Positions 1-6,503 of a DNA stretch of 9,316 nt are shown one piece after another. Within the stretch, counting starts at the first letter, position 1. Each line of letters begins with the position of its first letter. Made by a program: the position numbers and the translations under genes. The notes under the pieces are model-generated. The model was not told the origin of the DNA. It ran no database searches and saw nothing but the letters and a program-made list of their open reading frames with translations. The stretch is from Bacteriovoracaceae bacterium UBA6261 (GTDB taxonomy: Bacteria > Bdellovibrionota > Bacteriovoracia > Bacteriovoracales > Bacteriovoracaceae). Location of the stretch: assembly GCA_002440825.1 (NCBI GenBank), contig DJVH01000092.1, forward strand, positions 1-9,316, read 5' to 3'.

Positions 1-485
1 CGCCACGAAACTTCCTCAAGCGCCCGAAGCGCAATCGCCCCGCCAAGACTTTGAGTGTAGATAATGAGTCGTTTGTATCCACCTTCAGTAAATTTATCGT
101 AAGCAAGATTCAAAAAGCGAAGTCCGTCTTCTACGACACCGCGGGGATAAGGCGATCCCTCAGACAATCCGTAACCGCGATAATCGAAAATGAGAACATC
201 CGTTTTCTTTTCAATCATCCACGCCAGATTGAAAACATGCGAAGACAAATTTTCGGCATTGCCATGAAACATCAGAACTAAATTTTCGGGTGGTGATTGT
301 TTGCTTTGAAGTTCCCAGGCGAGCAAGCGTGTGCCGTCGTAGGAGCGCACGTAATACTCTTTGAAGCTCATTCCGTACGCGTGAGGATCGGCATGCAGGT
401 AGCGATCAGGTTGATAGATGATGTTCGTGCAACCTGAAAAGAATAAGACTAAAAATAAAAACCAAAGCCTAGTTGATTGACCCAT
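1..485 (-). CDS. Alpha/beta-hydrolase lipoprotein, 3' part beyond the window
   Basis: The first 161 codons of a serine hydrolase of the alpha/beta fold are readable; the gene runs off the left edge. The start is a hydrophobic signal ending in FSGC (Cys19), a lipobox, so the protein is probably a lipid-anchored envelope protein. HGNAEN (74-79) is the oxyanion-hole region, DYRGYGLSEG (101-110) is the typical strand-turn of the BEM46/ABHD13-like group, and QSLGG around Ser146 is the nucleophile elbow. The elbow reads TQSLG rather than GxSLG, so the first glycine is missing. The Asp and His of the triad lie outside the window. The start ATG (485-483) has AAGGA just upstream and lies inside the end of the DUF4105 gene, with a 37-base out-of-frame overlap. 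The substrate is unknown; a lipid or peptide ester or amide is possible. Confidence 0.85.
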   Translation of the reverse strand, partial: MGQSTRLWFLFLVLFFSGCTNIIYQPDRYLHADPHAYGMSFKEYYVRSYDGTRLLAWELQSKQSPPENLVLMFHGNAENLSSHVFNLAWMIEKKTDVLIFDYRGYGLSEGSPYPRGVVEDGLRFLNLAYDKFTEGGYKRLIIYTQSLGGAIALRALEEVSW

Positions 486-2323
486 GTTTCCTTCGTGAAG
501 CTGCCAAAGCGCGAGATGAGAGCGGACTCCACTCTCCATTCGCTGTTAACACCGGTGAAGACTGAGAACTTGCCGGTGAGAGTATTAGTATAATCGTCGC
601 GGATTTTTCTTTTGGCATCAAAGCGCAGTTCATCAAAAAGGCCGATTTTTGTGCTGGGGCCAGGTTGATAGAGGAAACTGGCCTCAAAACCGAGACCTGC
701 GCGGTAACCTTTTTGGAAATGGTCTGAAGCTTCGCCGAAAACGCCGGTCATGAGACTCGCGGCCATCTGGGAATTGGGTCTGATGGTCGGGCCCAGGTAA
801 GCGCGGGCGTTGACCTTGTGGCAAAGGTCGCATGGGACATCGTAAATTCTGTCGGCCGTGACTTTAGCGGCCCATGAGAATTGTGGATCAAAAAATTTGT
901 ATGTGTGTAATGAAATGAGATCGACCAACGTCAGTTTGTCGTAGCTTACGCGGTTTAGTTTTTTATCATAAACAAGCGAGCCCGTGAAGAAATCAAATTG
1001 AGAAAAAGGATCGTAGCCGTCATCTCTGCTCATGAGATCGTGATAGCCTTCTTTTAATTCCACACCAATCAATGAATGGTTATTTTCTGTGCGGGTGAAG
1101 AAAGAAAGTTTTTGCGGCTCATGACCTTTATCCGGTCTGTTGTTTTGATCGTAAACTTCCGTTTTTTCTTCCTGCGCTTGTGGAAGGGCGGCCCGTCTGA
1201 GAAGCGCTCTTCTCATCAGGATTTTTTGATCGGCAGTGAGCTGATCTTTGGTGCGATAGCGGGTGAAATCTAAAAGTGAAATCAATCCGTCGAGCACAGG
1301 AACATTATTGTAATCAGCAGGAAGCGAATTTCCTTCTGCAAGTTTTTTTACTTCGACAATTTGTTCGTTTGAGAGTTTTTCCAATCTTTTTTCTAATTGT
1401 TTTTTTAAACTCGGGCGGAAATTTTCAGAAGAAACTCTCCCCGCTTGTTTGAACGTTTTTGTCATCTCTGACGGAAGATAATACCACCGCTCGTGCGCGT
1501 TCACATTGTCGAGATTGAAAGGGACCGCGAGAATATCTGATAAAACTGCCGAGCAGTTTTCATCAGCAAAATAATAATCGAAATACGTCGTCTGATAAAT
1601 TTCCCACAGGTGATTGATCAGACGATTGAGTTCTTCCGGCGTGCTTTTTAAATCGTATTCAATGAGATCGCGCGATTCACCGTTATTGTATTCTGTCACT
1701 TTAGTGTAGTACTTGGTGACTTCCAGTAATCCTTTGTAGCCACCGAACATTCCCTTGGCCGCAAACACGACGCCGATATCTTCTTTCTCCGGCATTGCCG
1801 AAAACGCCACTGCATAGTCGAGAAGATCTCCGGGAGATTTCTCCCCTTTTCCTTTTTGGTTGAGGCGAATCAACGTGTGGCCAAAAAGTGATGAGGGATT
1901 GTTTGGATAAGACGAAGAAAAAACGAGTGTAATGGAATCAGCATTCAAGCCTTGTTTCCATTCGTTGAATTCCGTACATGGCTCTTCTGTCACTCCCTGG
2001 AGGAAGCCCGCGTCCTTCAGGAATTCGTAGCGCTCGCGAAACACACATTGCGGATGATAATTAAACCAGCCTGCACGCGCGTAGTGATCTTTGAATAGAT
2101 CAATGTCTGCCTGAAATTCGGCAGCGGGATCTGTCTTGCCTTTTGGTGAAATAAAAAATTTTTCGCCGTCAGCGCGGGAAGTTCCTTTGTGGTAGTGAAG
2201 AAGTTTGAGCCAGTAGTCTTTTTGAACGGGAGATAAGGAATCGTAGTTTGAACCTGCGGCATTGGCTGCCGCAGGCCTTAAAATCAAATTAGATAAGAGA
2301 GCAAGAAGAAGCAAGTGTTGCAT
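449..2323 (-). CDS. DUF4105 (Lnb-type) exported protein with C-terminal outer-membrane barrel
   Basis: This 624-residue protein has a signal peptide (about 1-22, ending ANA). The N-terminal part resembles DUF4105, the 'Lnb N-terminal periplasmic domain'. Seen are a Pro-Gln-Cys followed by an RERYEFL stretch (91-102), SSSYPNNPSSLFGHTLIRL (136-154) with His149, and DENCSAVL (254-261) with Cys257. Residues 300-400 are charged and helical. From about 405 the sequence alternates as in a beta barrel and ends GFGFYF, a typical outer-membrane C-terminus. CDLCH (498-502) lies in the barrel part. The His-before-Cys order recalls permuted NlpC/P60-like thiol hydrolases; that is inference, and the family has no assigned reaction that I can state. 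The only methionine start (2323) has no good Shine-Dalgarno and lies 35 bases inside the DUF3015 gene, which suggests translational coupling. Confidence 0.85.
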   Translation of the reverse strand: MQHLLLLALLSNLILRPAAANAAGSNYDSLSPVQKDYWLKLLHYHKGTSRADGEKFFISPKGKTDPAAEFQADIDLFKDHYARAGWFNYHPQCVFRERYEFLKDAGFLQGVTEEPCTEFNEWKQGLNADSITLVFSSSYPNNPSSLFGHTLIRLNQKGKGEKSPGDLLDYAVAFSAMPEKEDIGVVFAAKGMFGGYKGLLEVTKYYTKVTEYNNGESRDLIEYDLKSTPEELNRLINHLWEIYQTTYFDYYFADENCSAVLSDILAVPFNLDNVNAHERWYYLPSEMTKTFKQAGRVSSENFRPSLKKQLEKRLEKLSNEQIVEVKKLAEGNSLPADYNNVPVLDGLISLLDFTRYRTKDQLTADQKILMRRALLRRAALPQAQEEKTEVYDQNNRPDKGHEPQKLSFFTRTENNHSLIGVELKEGYHDLMSRDDGYDPFSQFDFFTGSLVYDKKLNRVSYDKLTLVDLISLHTYKFFDPQFSWAAKVTADRIYDVPCDLCHKVNARAYLGPTIRPNSQMAASLMTGVFGEASDHFQKGYRAGLGFEASFLYQPGPSTKIGLFDELRFDAKRKIRDDYTNTLTGKFSVFTGVNSEWRVESALISRFGSFTKETWVNQLGFGFYF

Positions 2324-2762
2324 TGTTTTTAATTTCAGCCTTTACGTTGTTGTAAAGTTCAACACCTGAAGTAGTTGCAGATGGAAGAACTGATTCATAT
2401 TTTGATTGAACCATTGAACCAAATGCTCTTGAGTTCTGGCAACCAAAAACTGAAGCAAATCCGTTTACGAACTCACCGTTACCACGTGCCATTTCGATAG
2501 CAAGTTGGTTCATGTTAGCTTCAGCAAAGTGGATTCCTTTTGCGTCGTTTTTTACGATTGAGTGCTTAGCACATCCAGATGTACCAAGAGTCATCGCGAT
2601 AGTGTTAGAAAATGTAGCGTTAACAATTGATCTTGTTGAAGAAGAAACAAGAGATTGCTTTGGAGCTACTTCCCAACCCATCCCACATCCTGAAGAAGAG
2701 TCAGCAGCATAAACTGAAACAGCAGATACTAGAGCGAATAATCCGATAAGTAAGTTTTTCAT
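2289..2762 (-). CDS. Small exported DUF3015 family protein
   Basis: This 157-residue protein has a clear signal peptide (1-19, MKNLLIGL through VYA) followed by SSSGCGMGWEV. The GCG-G opening, the TSGCAKHS stretch and a long middle with Asn, Met and Gly (EANMNQLAIEMARGNGEF) are typical of DUF3015. Four cysteines in the mature part (two near the N-terminus, one in VFGCQ, one in SSCSLI) could form disulfides in the periplasm. The start is set by a perfect AAGGAGG seven bases upstream; a frame 19 codons longer exists but lacks such a site. Codon use differs from the neighbours: 12 of 13 Asn codons are AAC, there is no CTG or CTC for Leu, and no GCC for Ala. This suggests strong expression. It is first in the operon with the DUF4105 and hydrolase genes. 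Its function is unknown. Confidence 0.88.
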   Translation of the reverse strand: MKNLLIGLFALVSAVSVYAADSSSGCGMGWEVAPKQSLVSSSTRSIVNATFSNTIAMTLGTSGCAKHSIVKNDAKGIHFAEANMNQLAIEMARGNGEFVNGFASVFGCQNSRAFGSMVQSKYESVLPSATTSGVELYNNVKAEIKNNATLASSCSLI

Positions 2763-2824
2763 TTTAAGTCCTCCTTGAACTATGAAAGCTGTGAATATTT
2801 GCTTACCGATTAGGATCATGTATC
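2763..2824. promoter_or_regulatory. Divergent intergenic spacer between the DUF3015 operon and tsaD
   Basis: These 62 bases must carry the start signals of two divergent operons. On the minus strand CATAGT (2786-2781) is a possible -10 box upstream of the Shine-Dalgarno, but no good -35 is seen 17 bases before it. On the plus strand TTGAAC (2774-2779) resembles a -35, with no convincing -10 at the right distance. An ATCATG direct repeat (2815-2827) spans the tsaD start. The promoter assignment is inferred from layout more than from boxes. Confidence 0.4.
2770..2776 (-). promoter_or_regulatory. Strong Shine-Dalgarno of the DUF3015 gene
   Basis: AAGGAGG on the minus strand, seven bases before ATG at 2762. 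It decides the start against the in-frame upstream ATG at 2819, and it is the best ribosome site in the window. Confidence 0.85.
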
Positions 2825-3919
2825 ATGGCAAAAAACACAACAAAAAAAGTCGAAATGAAAGAAAGAATCATACTAGGAATCGAAACCAGCTGCGATGATA
2901 CGTCGATTGCCGTGTTAAAAGGCAATCCGGATCAGCTTCATGAGCGCCCGGAGCTTCTGGCCCATCAATCCTTTTCTCAGGAAATGCTCCTGGCAAAATG
3001 GGGTGGGGTCGTTCCGGAAATTGCGGCGAGAAACCACCTGGAAAAAATCGCTCCCCTTCTGGATTCATCGCTGAAGCTAGCGGGGATTCAATTATCGCAC
3101 ATCAATCTGGTGGCGGTCACAACCCACCCGGGACTTTTAGGGCCGCTTTTAACCGGAATCAACTGTGCCAAAACGATAGCCCTGCTGCAGGAGCTGCCGA
3201 TTGCTTCAGTTAATCACCTTTACGCTCATCTCGAGGCCATTCACTTGACGACGACCGTGGAATATCCCTACTTAGGATTATTGGTCAGCGGCGGCCACAG
3301 TATGTATCTTTTGGTTAATGGTCCTACGGATTTTGAAATGATCGGCAACACCATTGATGATGCTGCCGGCGAAGCCTTCGACAAAGGCGGAAAACTTCTC
3401 GGTCTGGGCTACCCTGCCGGAAAAATCATCGATGACAAGGCCAGGTTCGGTGACTTCAAAAAATATCAATTTCCTATCTCCATGCTGAACAGTGGTGATG
3501 CGACGTTGAGTTTCTCGGGAGTCAAAACTGCTCTTCGCAATTTTATCGAAGCCAATCCTGAACAGAATTTTAAAATGGAAGATGTTTGCGCTTCTTATCA
3601 GTACGCAATCGTCGAGGCCCTTTCACGAAAGTGCCGCGTGGCCCTCGATATGGTTTTCTCAAGAGTGGGACGAGATCTTCCCGTTGTTGTCGGCGGCGGT
3701 GTCGCCTGCAACTCAAGTCTGCGCGAAACACTTACAAACAATTTTGAAAACGTGCATTTTGTTTCACCAAAATATTGCACAGACAACGGCGCCATGATCG
3801 CCAATTATGCTCTCAGAACTTTTCATGAAGCCATTCCGTTTCCTGAATGTTTGAAACTCGATGCCCGCAATCAATACGTGTCCAAAGCACAGAAGCTGGT
3901 CGATCAGAGGAAAAAATGA
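2825..3919 (+). CDS. tsaD: tRNA N6-adenosine threonylcarbamoyltransferase TsaD
   Basis: TsaD (Kae1/YgjD family) transfers the threonylcarbamoyl group from threonylcarbamoyl-AMP to A37 of ANN-decoding tRNAs, working with TsaB and TsaE in the cytoplasm. The ASKHA-fold signatures are all present: GIETSCDDTSIAVL (18-31), the metal-binding His131 and His135 in VNHLYAHLEAIH, LLVSGGHS (152-159), DDAAGEAFDKGGKLLG (178-193), LSFSGVKTA (228-236), VVGGGVACNSSLR (288-300) and CTDNGAMIA with Asp320. The protein is complete at 364 residues, slightly long for the family because of a Lys-rich N-terminal stretch. Met11 (2855) is another possible start, but neither site has a strong Shine-Dalgarno; AGGA lies nine bases before 2825. 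The stop overlaps the rsmA start in ATGA. Confidence 0.96.
   Translation: MAKNTTKKVEMKERIILGIETSCDDTSIAVLKGNPDQLHERPELLAHQSFSQEMLLAKWGGVVPEIAARNHLEKIAPLLDSSLKLAGIQLSHINLVAVTTHPGLLGPLLTGINCAKTIALLQELPIASVNHLYAHLEAIHLTTTVEYPYLGLLVSGGHSMYLLVNGPTDFEMIGNTIDDAAGEAFDKGGKLLGLGYPAGKIIDDKARFGDFKKYQFPISMLNSGDATLSFSGVKTALRNFIEANPEQNFKMEDVCASYQYAIVEALSRKCRVALDMVFSRVGRDLPVVVGGGVACNSSLRETLTNNFENVHFVSPKYCTDNGAMIANYALRTFHEAIPFPECLKLDARNQYVSKAQKLVDQRKK
3906..3911 (+). promoter_or_regulatory. Shine-Dalgarno that sets the rsmA start
   Basis: AGAGGA, four bases before ATG at 3916. It supports this ATG against the in-frame ATG at 3847 inside tsaD, which would add 23 residues unlike the family. Confidence 0.75.
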
Positions 3920-4716
3920 AATTAGAACTACCCTACGCAGATAAATCCCTCGGTCAGCATTTTCTTCGCGATCAAAATGTAATTAAGAAAATCACAAGCG
4001 ATTTTGAAAGTTCCGCCGAAGCGATTCTTGAAATCGGTCCAGGGCCGGGCATTCTGACTGAGCACCTTGCTCACATTGAAAAACCATTTCTGGTTATCGA
4101 AAAAGATACGCGCTTTCAGGTTTATCTCGAGCAATTTATCAAGCCTTCGCAAATCACCATGGCCGATGCTCTCCAGATTAATTTGTCAGCCTTTTTCAAC
4201 GACAAAGGCCTGCAAGGCAAAAAAATCTGGCTGGTTTCAAATCTTCCCTACAACGTCGCTTCTCCTCTGTTGATTAATTTTCTGCAGGCTCCTGAAATAA
4301 AATTCATGACCCTGATGTTTCAAAAAGAAGTCGCAGATAAAGTTTTTCCTTTTGCCACAACAAAAAATTCCATGAGTTCACTGTTGGTTTTATCCCAGAC
4401 GTATTTTGAATGCGATCTTCTGCTGAAAGTTCCTCCGGGAGCGTTTCAACCGCCACCGAAAGTCGACTCTGCTGTTCTCACGATGAAAAGAAGAGACATT
4501 CCACTTGTGCCGCTTGCTGAATTCGATAAACTCGAAAAATTTCTGCGTGCGACTTTCTCTCAAAAAAGAAAACAGCTCGGCGGTGTCTTAAAAAGTTTTT
4601 ACAGTGCTGAACTTGTTGCAAAACATTTTGGCGAGCTCAATATTCCGCTTACGATCCGCGCTGAAGCGCTTACGCTTGAACAAGTGCTCGATCTCTACAG
4701 GAGACTTTGCTCATGA
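3916..4716 (+). CDS. rsmA: 16S rRNA (adenine1518/1519-N6)-dimethyltransferase RsmA
   Basis: RsmA (KsgA) uses S-adenosylmethionine to dimethylate two adjacent adenines in helix 45 of 16S rRNA late in 30S assembly. The 266-residue length matches the family. Seen are KSLGQHFLRDQNV (10-22) at the N-terminus, the SAM motif I EIGPGPGILTEHL (39-51), the acidic post-motif EKD (62-64), ADALQIN (83-89) and the catalytic motif IV NLPY (109-112) in VSNLPYNVASPLLINFL. MFQKEVADKV and the PPPKVDSAV stretch of the C-terminal half are also typical. The start ATG shares ATGA with the tsaD stop, and its own stop shares ATGA with the next gene, so the three genes are probably co-translated. Loss of this enzyme causes kasugamycin resistance in known bacteria. 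Confidence 0.96.
   Translation: MKLELPYADKSLGQHFLRDQNVIKKITSDFESSAEAILEIGPGPGILTEHLAHIEKPFLVIEKDTRFQVYLEQFIKPSQITMADALQINLSAFFNDKGLQGKKIWLVSNLPYNVASPLLINFLQAPEIKFMTLMFQKEVADKVFPFATTKNSMSSLLVLSQTYFECDLLLKVPPGAFQPPPKVDSAVLTMKRRDIPLVPLAEFDKLEKFLRATFSQKRKQLGGVLKSFYSAELVAKHFGELNIPLTIRAEALTLEQVLDLYRRLCS
4699..4704 (+). promoter_or_regulatory. Shine-Dalgarno of the FadL-like gene
   Basis: AGGAGA, eight bases before ATG at 4713. It favours this ATG over the in-frame TTG at 4707 and lies within the last codons of rsmA. Confidence 0.75.
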
Positions 4717-6017
4717 AATTCCTTCTTATTCTTTCAGCATTCATGTCAGTGAGCGCTCACGCCAGCTATCCTGAAATGTTCGGCGCGAGTTTCTCGACAA
4801 CTTATATCGGCAATCAGGCGAATCTCGATGCCAATGATCCTTCAAACAATTACTATGCTCCGGCAGTCCTGGGCTTTTCGGATAAAGTGAATGTTCTTTT
4901 GCAGGCCACAGCGACGGCCACGCATTTTAAACCAATGGAAAATATCGTTGTCACAAACGATACAAACGGGACGTCGACCACAACCGGCCGCGTGTCGAAT
5001 GACTATCAGAAATTTTACGGCGGAAGCATGCACTTTGCTCTTCCGATCGGCTATCAGCACCTGGGCACACTAGGCCTTTCAGTTTATCTTCCTCTGGGAC
5101 ATTTGCTTGAAACCAATTCTGGCGATCCTTTTCTTCCGGAATACATCATATATCACTCGCGCTACCGCCGAGGGAGTATTTATTTTAACTTCGCCCGAAA
5201 ATTCAGCGAAGATCTGGCGTGGTCGCTGGGAACCATTGTGGGATTTCAAGCTTCAGCTGAAGCGCGCACCAACCTCAGCTTGAATGGCGGGACAAAAGGA
5301 TCCTGGGGAAAAGCTCAATCAAAAATTTCTCCGTCTTTGGGGATCATTGCTTCTGTCGTAAAAAAATTCGACAACTCAAAAATTTACTTCGCTTATCAAC
5401 AGGAAATGAAATCCAATCTTCACGCTAACGTATTTGGTGATGTTGTCGATCCTTCGCTGGGTCTCTTCCAGGCGGATATCGACGCCATGATTTTCTATGA
5501 TCCGCATACCTTCAGACTGGGTTCATCTTTTAAAACCGGCCCGCATGAATTTTATACCGGCGTTGAATATCAAATGTGGTCGGGTTACAAAACACCAGCG
5601 GTCATCATCAAAAAAACCGGCGGTGTGATTGTTTCGAGTTCAAGTTATGAGAACCTGAAAATCCGCGACACCATCAATCCACGCATCGGCTACGCTCTCG
5701 ATGTCACCGATCGTTGGAAATGGGGACTCGGTGCTGCTTACCGCATGAGCCCGCTGAAAGGAGATTTCTCCGGAGCAGGAAACTCAATCGATACCAATAC
5801 GTATATTTTAACAACGGGCCTTCAATACCGTATTGTTATTTGGTCAAAAGATGTTAATTTAGGAACGGCTTTTGAATATCAACAGCTGGAAAAAAAGCAC
5901 GTGACCAAAACACCTGGACAGGAAAATGGCACGGCCGGATCTAAAATCGGTGCTGGTGGCTACGATATCGACGGCTATGTTCTCGCCGCGACGTTGGGTG
6001 TGAAATTTAATTTTTAA
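4713..6017 (+). CDS. OmpP1/FadL/TodX-like outer-membrane transport protein
   Basis: This 434-residue exported protein has a signal peptide (1-17, ending AHA) followed by SYPEMFGASFSTTYIGNQAN, and then DANDPSNNYYAPAVLGF (39-55). The latter resembles the conserved N-terminal 'hatch' region of FadL-type barrels, which carry hydrophobic molecules such as fatty acids or aromatics across the outer membrane. The rest shows alternating amphipathic strands (for example GSIYFNFARKF and HEFYTGVEYQMWSGY) and ends GVKFNF, with the terminal Phe expected for BAM-inserted proteins. The substrate cannot be read from the sequence. The start overlaps the rsmA stop by four bases; smpB follows 11 bases after its stop. 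An envelope porin between an rRNA methylase and smpB is functionally odd, and co-transcription may be the only link. The family call is fairly sure, but the exact transport role is not. Confidence 0.8.
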   Translation: MKFLLILSAFMSVSAHASYPEMFGASFSTTYIGNQANLDANDPSNNYYAPAVLGFSDKVNVLLQATATATHFKPMENIVVTNDTNGTSTTTGRVSNDYQKFYGGSMHFALPIGYQHLGTLGLSVYLPLGHLLETNSGDPFLPEYIIYHSRYRRGSIYFNFARKFSEDLAWSLGTIVGFQASAEARTNLSLNGGTKGSWGKAQSKISPSLGIIASVVKKFDNSKIYFAYQQEMKSNLHANVFGDVVDPSLGLFQADIDAMIFYDPHTFRLGSSFKTGPHEFYTGVEYQMWSGYKTPAVIIKKTGGVIVSSSSYENLKIRDTINPRIGYALDVTDRWKWGLGAAYRMSPLKGDFSGAGNSIDTNTYILTTGLQYRIVIWSKDVNLGTAFEYQQLEKKHVTKTPGQENGTAGSKIGAGGYDIDGYVLAATLGVKFNF

Positions 6018-6028
6018 CGAAGACTATT

Positions 6029-6481
6029 ATGGGCATGAAAATCATCGGAACTAACAAGCGCGCAAGCTTTGATTTTACTTTGAAAGAAAAGTTTGAAGCT
6101 GGACTCGTCCTTCAGGGAACTGAAGTGAAAGTTCTGCGCGAAGGAAAAGTGACGTTGAATGATTCTTACGTCGTCATCGATCAAAACGGTGAAGTCTGGG
6201 CCTACAATGTTCTCATTCCCCACTACGCTTTCGGAAACATAAACAACCACACTGAAAACAGAGTGAAAAAACTGCTGTTGAATAAAAAAGAAATCAGCCG
6301 CATTTATCACGAGATGAAAGCGCAAAGTCTCACGCTGGTTGTGACAAAAATTTACTTTAAAGATTCACGTGTAAAACTGGAGTTTGCTCTCGGCAAAGGA
6401 AAGAAGATGCACGACAAACGTGAGTCCGACAAAGAAAGAGACGTTCAAAGAAAACTGCAAAGAGGCCATTACGACGATTAA
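6029..6481 (+). CDS. smpB: SsrA-binding protein SmpB
   Basis: SmpB binds tmRNA and, with it, rescues ribosomes stalled on mRNAs without a stop codon. The 150-residue protein is full length. Seen are the N-terminal TNKRASFDF (8-16), FEAGLVLQGTEVKVLREGK (22-40) with Glu32, the LNDSYV stretch (43-48), HTENRVKKLLLNKKEI (74-89) and a basic C-terminal tail with GKGKKMHDKRESDKERD (122-138), which in the family becomes helical in the A site and decoding channel. The family usually has LYDKR where this has MHDKR. ATG at 6029 is preceded by a weak GAAGA five bases upstream; Met3 is a less likely start. It is the last gene of the tsaD operon, and its stop codon lies inside the terminator stem-loop. No tmRNA gene (ssrA) is seen in the window. 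Confidence 0.96.
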   Translation: MGMKIIGTNKRASFDFTLKEKFEAGLVLQGTEVKVLREGKVTLNDSYVVIDQNGEVWAYNVLIPHYAFGNINNHTENRVKKLLLNKKEISRIYHEMKAQSLTLVVTKIYFKDSRVKLEFALGKGKKMHDKRESDKERDVQRKLQRGHYDD

Positions 6482-6503
6482 ATCGTTATGCCTTTTTCTT
6501 TTT
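6464..6503 (+). terminator. Intrinsic terminator of the tsaD-rsmA-fadL-like-smpB operon
   Basis: The left arm GGCCATTACGA (6464-6474) pairs with TCGTTATGCC (6483-6492), with one bulged C and one T-T mismatch. The stem is followed directly by TTTTTCTTTTT (6493-6503). An inner alternative pairing, ACGATT with AATCGT, exists. The stem contains the smpB stop codon, and the right arm and U-tract lie in the 3' end of the convergent gene. On the opposite strand the hairpin is followed by a poor U-tract, so it probably works mainly for smpB. Confidence 0.65.

Noticed and set aside
51..281. Open frame of 76 codons on the plus strand
   Set aside because: The minus strand here encodes the lipoprotein hydrolase with clear motifs in another frame; this frame is a shadow.
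818..832. DUF4105 protein as a c-type cytochrome because of CDLCH
   Set aside because: A single motif in a strand-rich barrel region, with no other haem-protein features; a disulfide is more likely.
2512..2712. Open frame of 66 codons on the plus strand opposite DUF3015
   Set aside because: It is an antisense reading of a strongly codon-biased real gene, with no ribosome site or known motif.
2818..2898. Small upstream frame (26 codons) overlapping the tsaD start, as a possible leader peptide
   Set aside because: AGGA is only two bases from this ATG but nine from the tsaD ATG; the peptide is merely a frame-shifted reading of the Lys-rich tsaD start.
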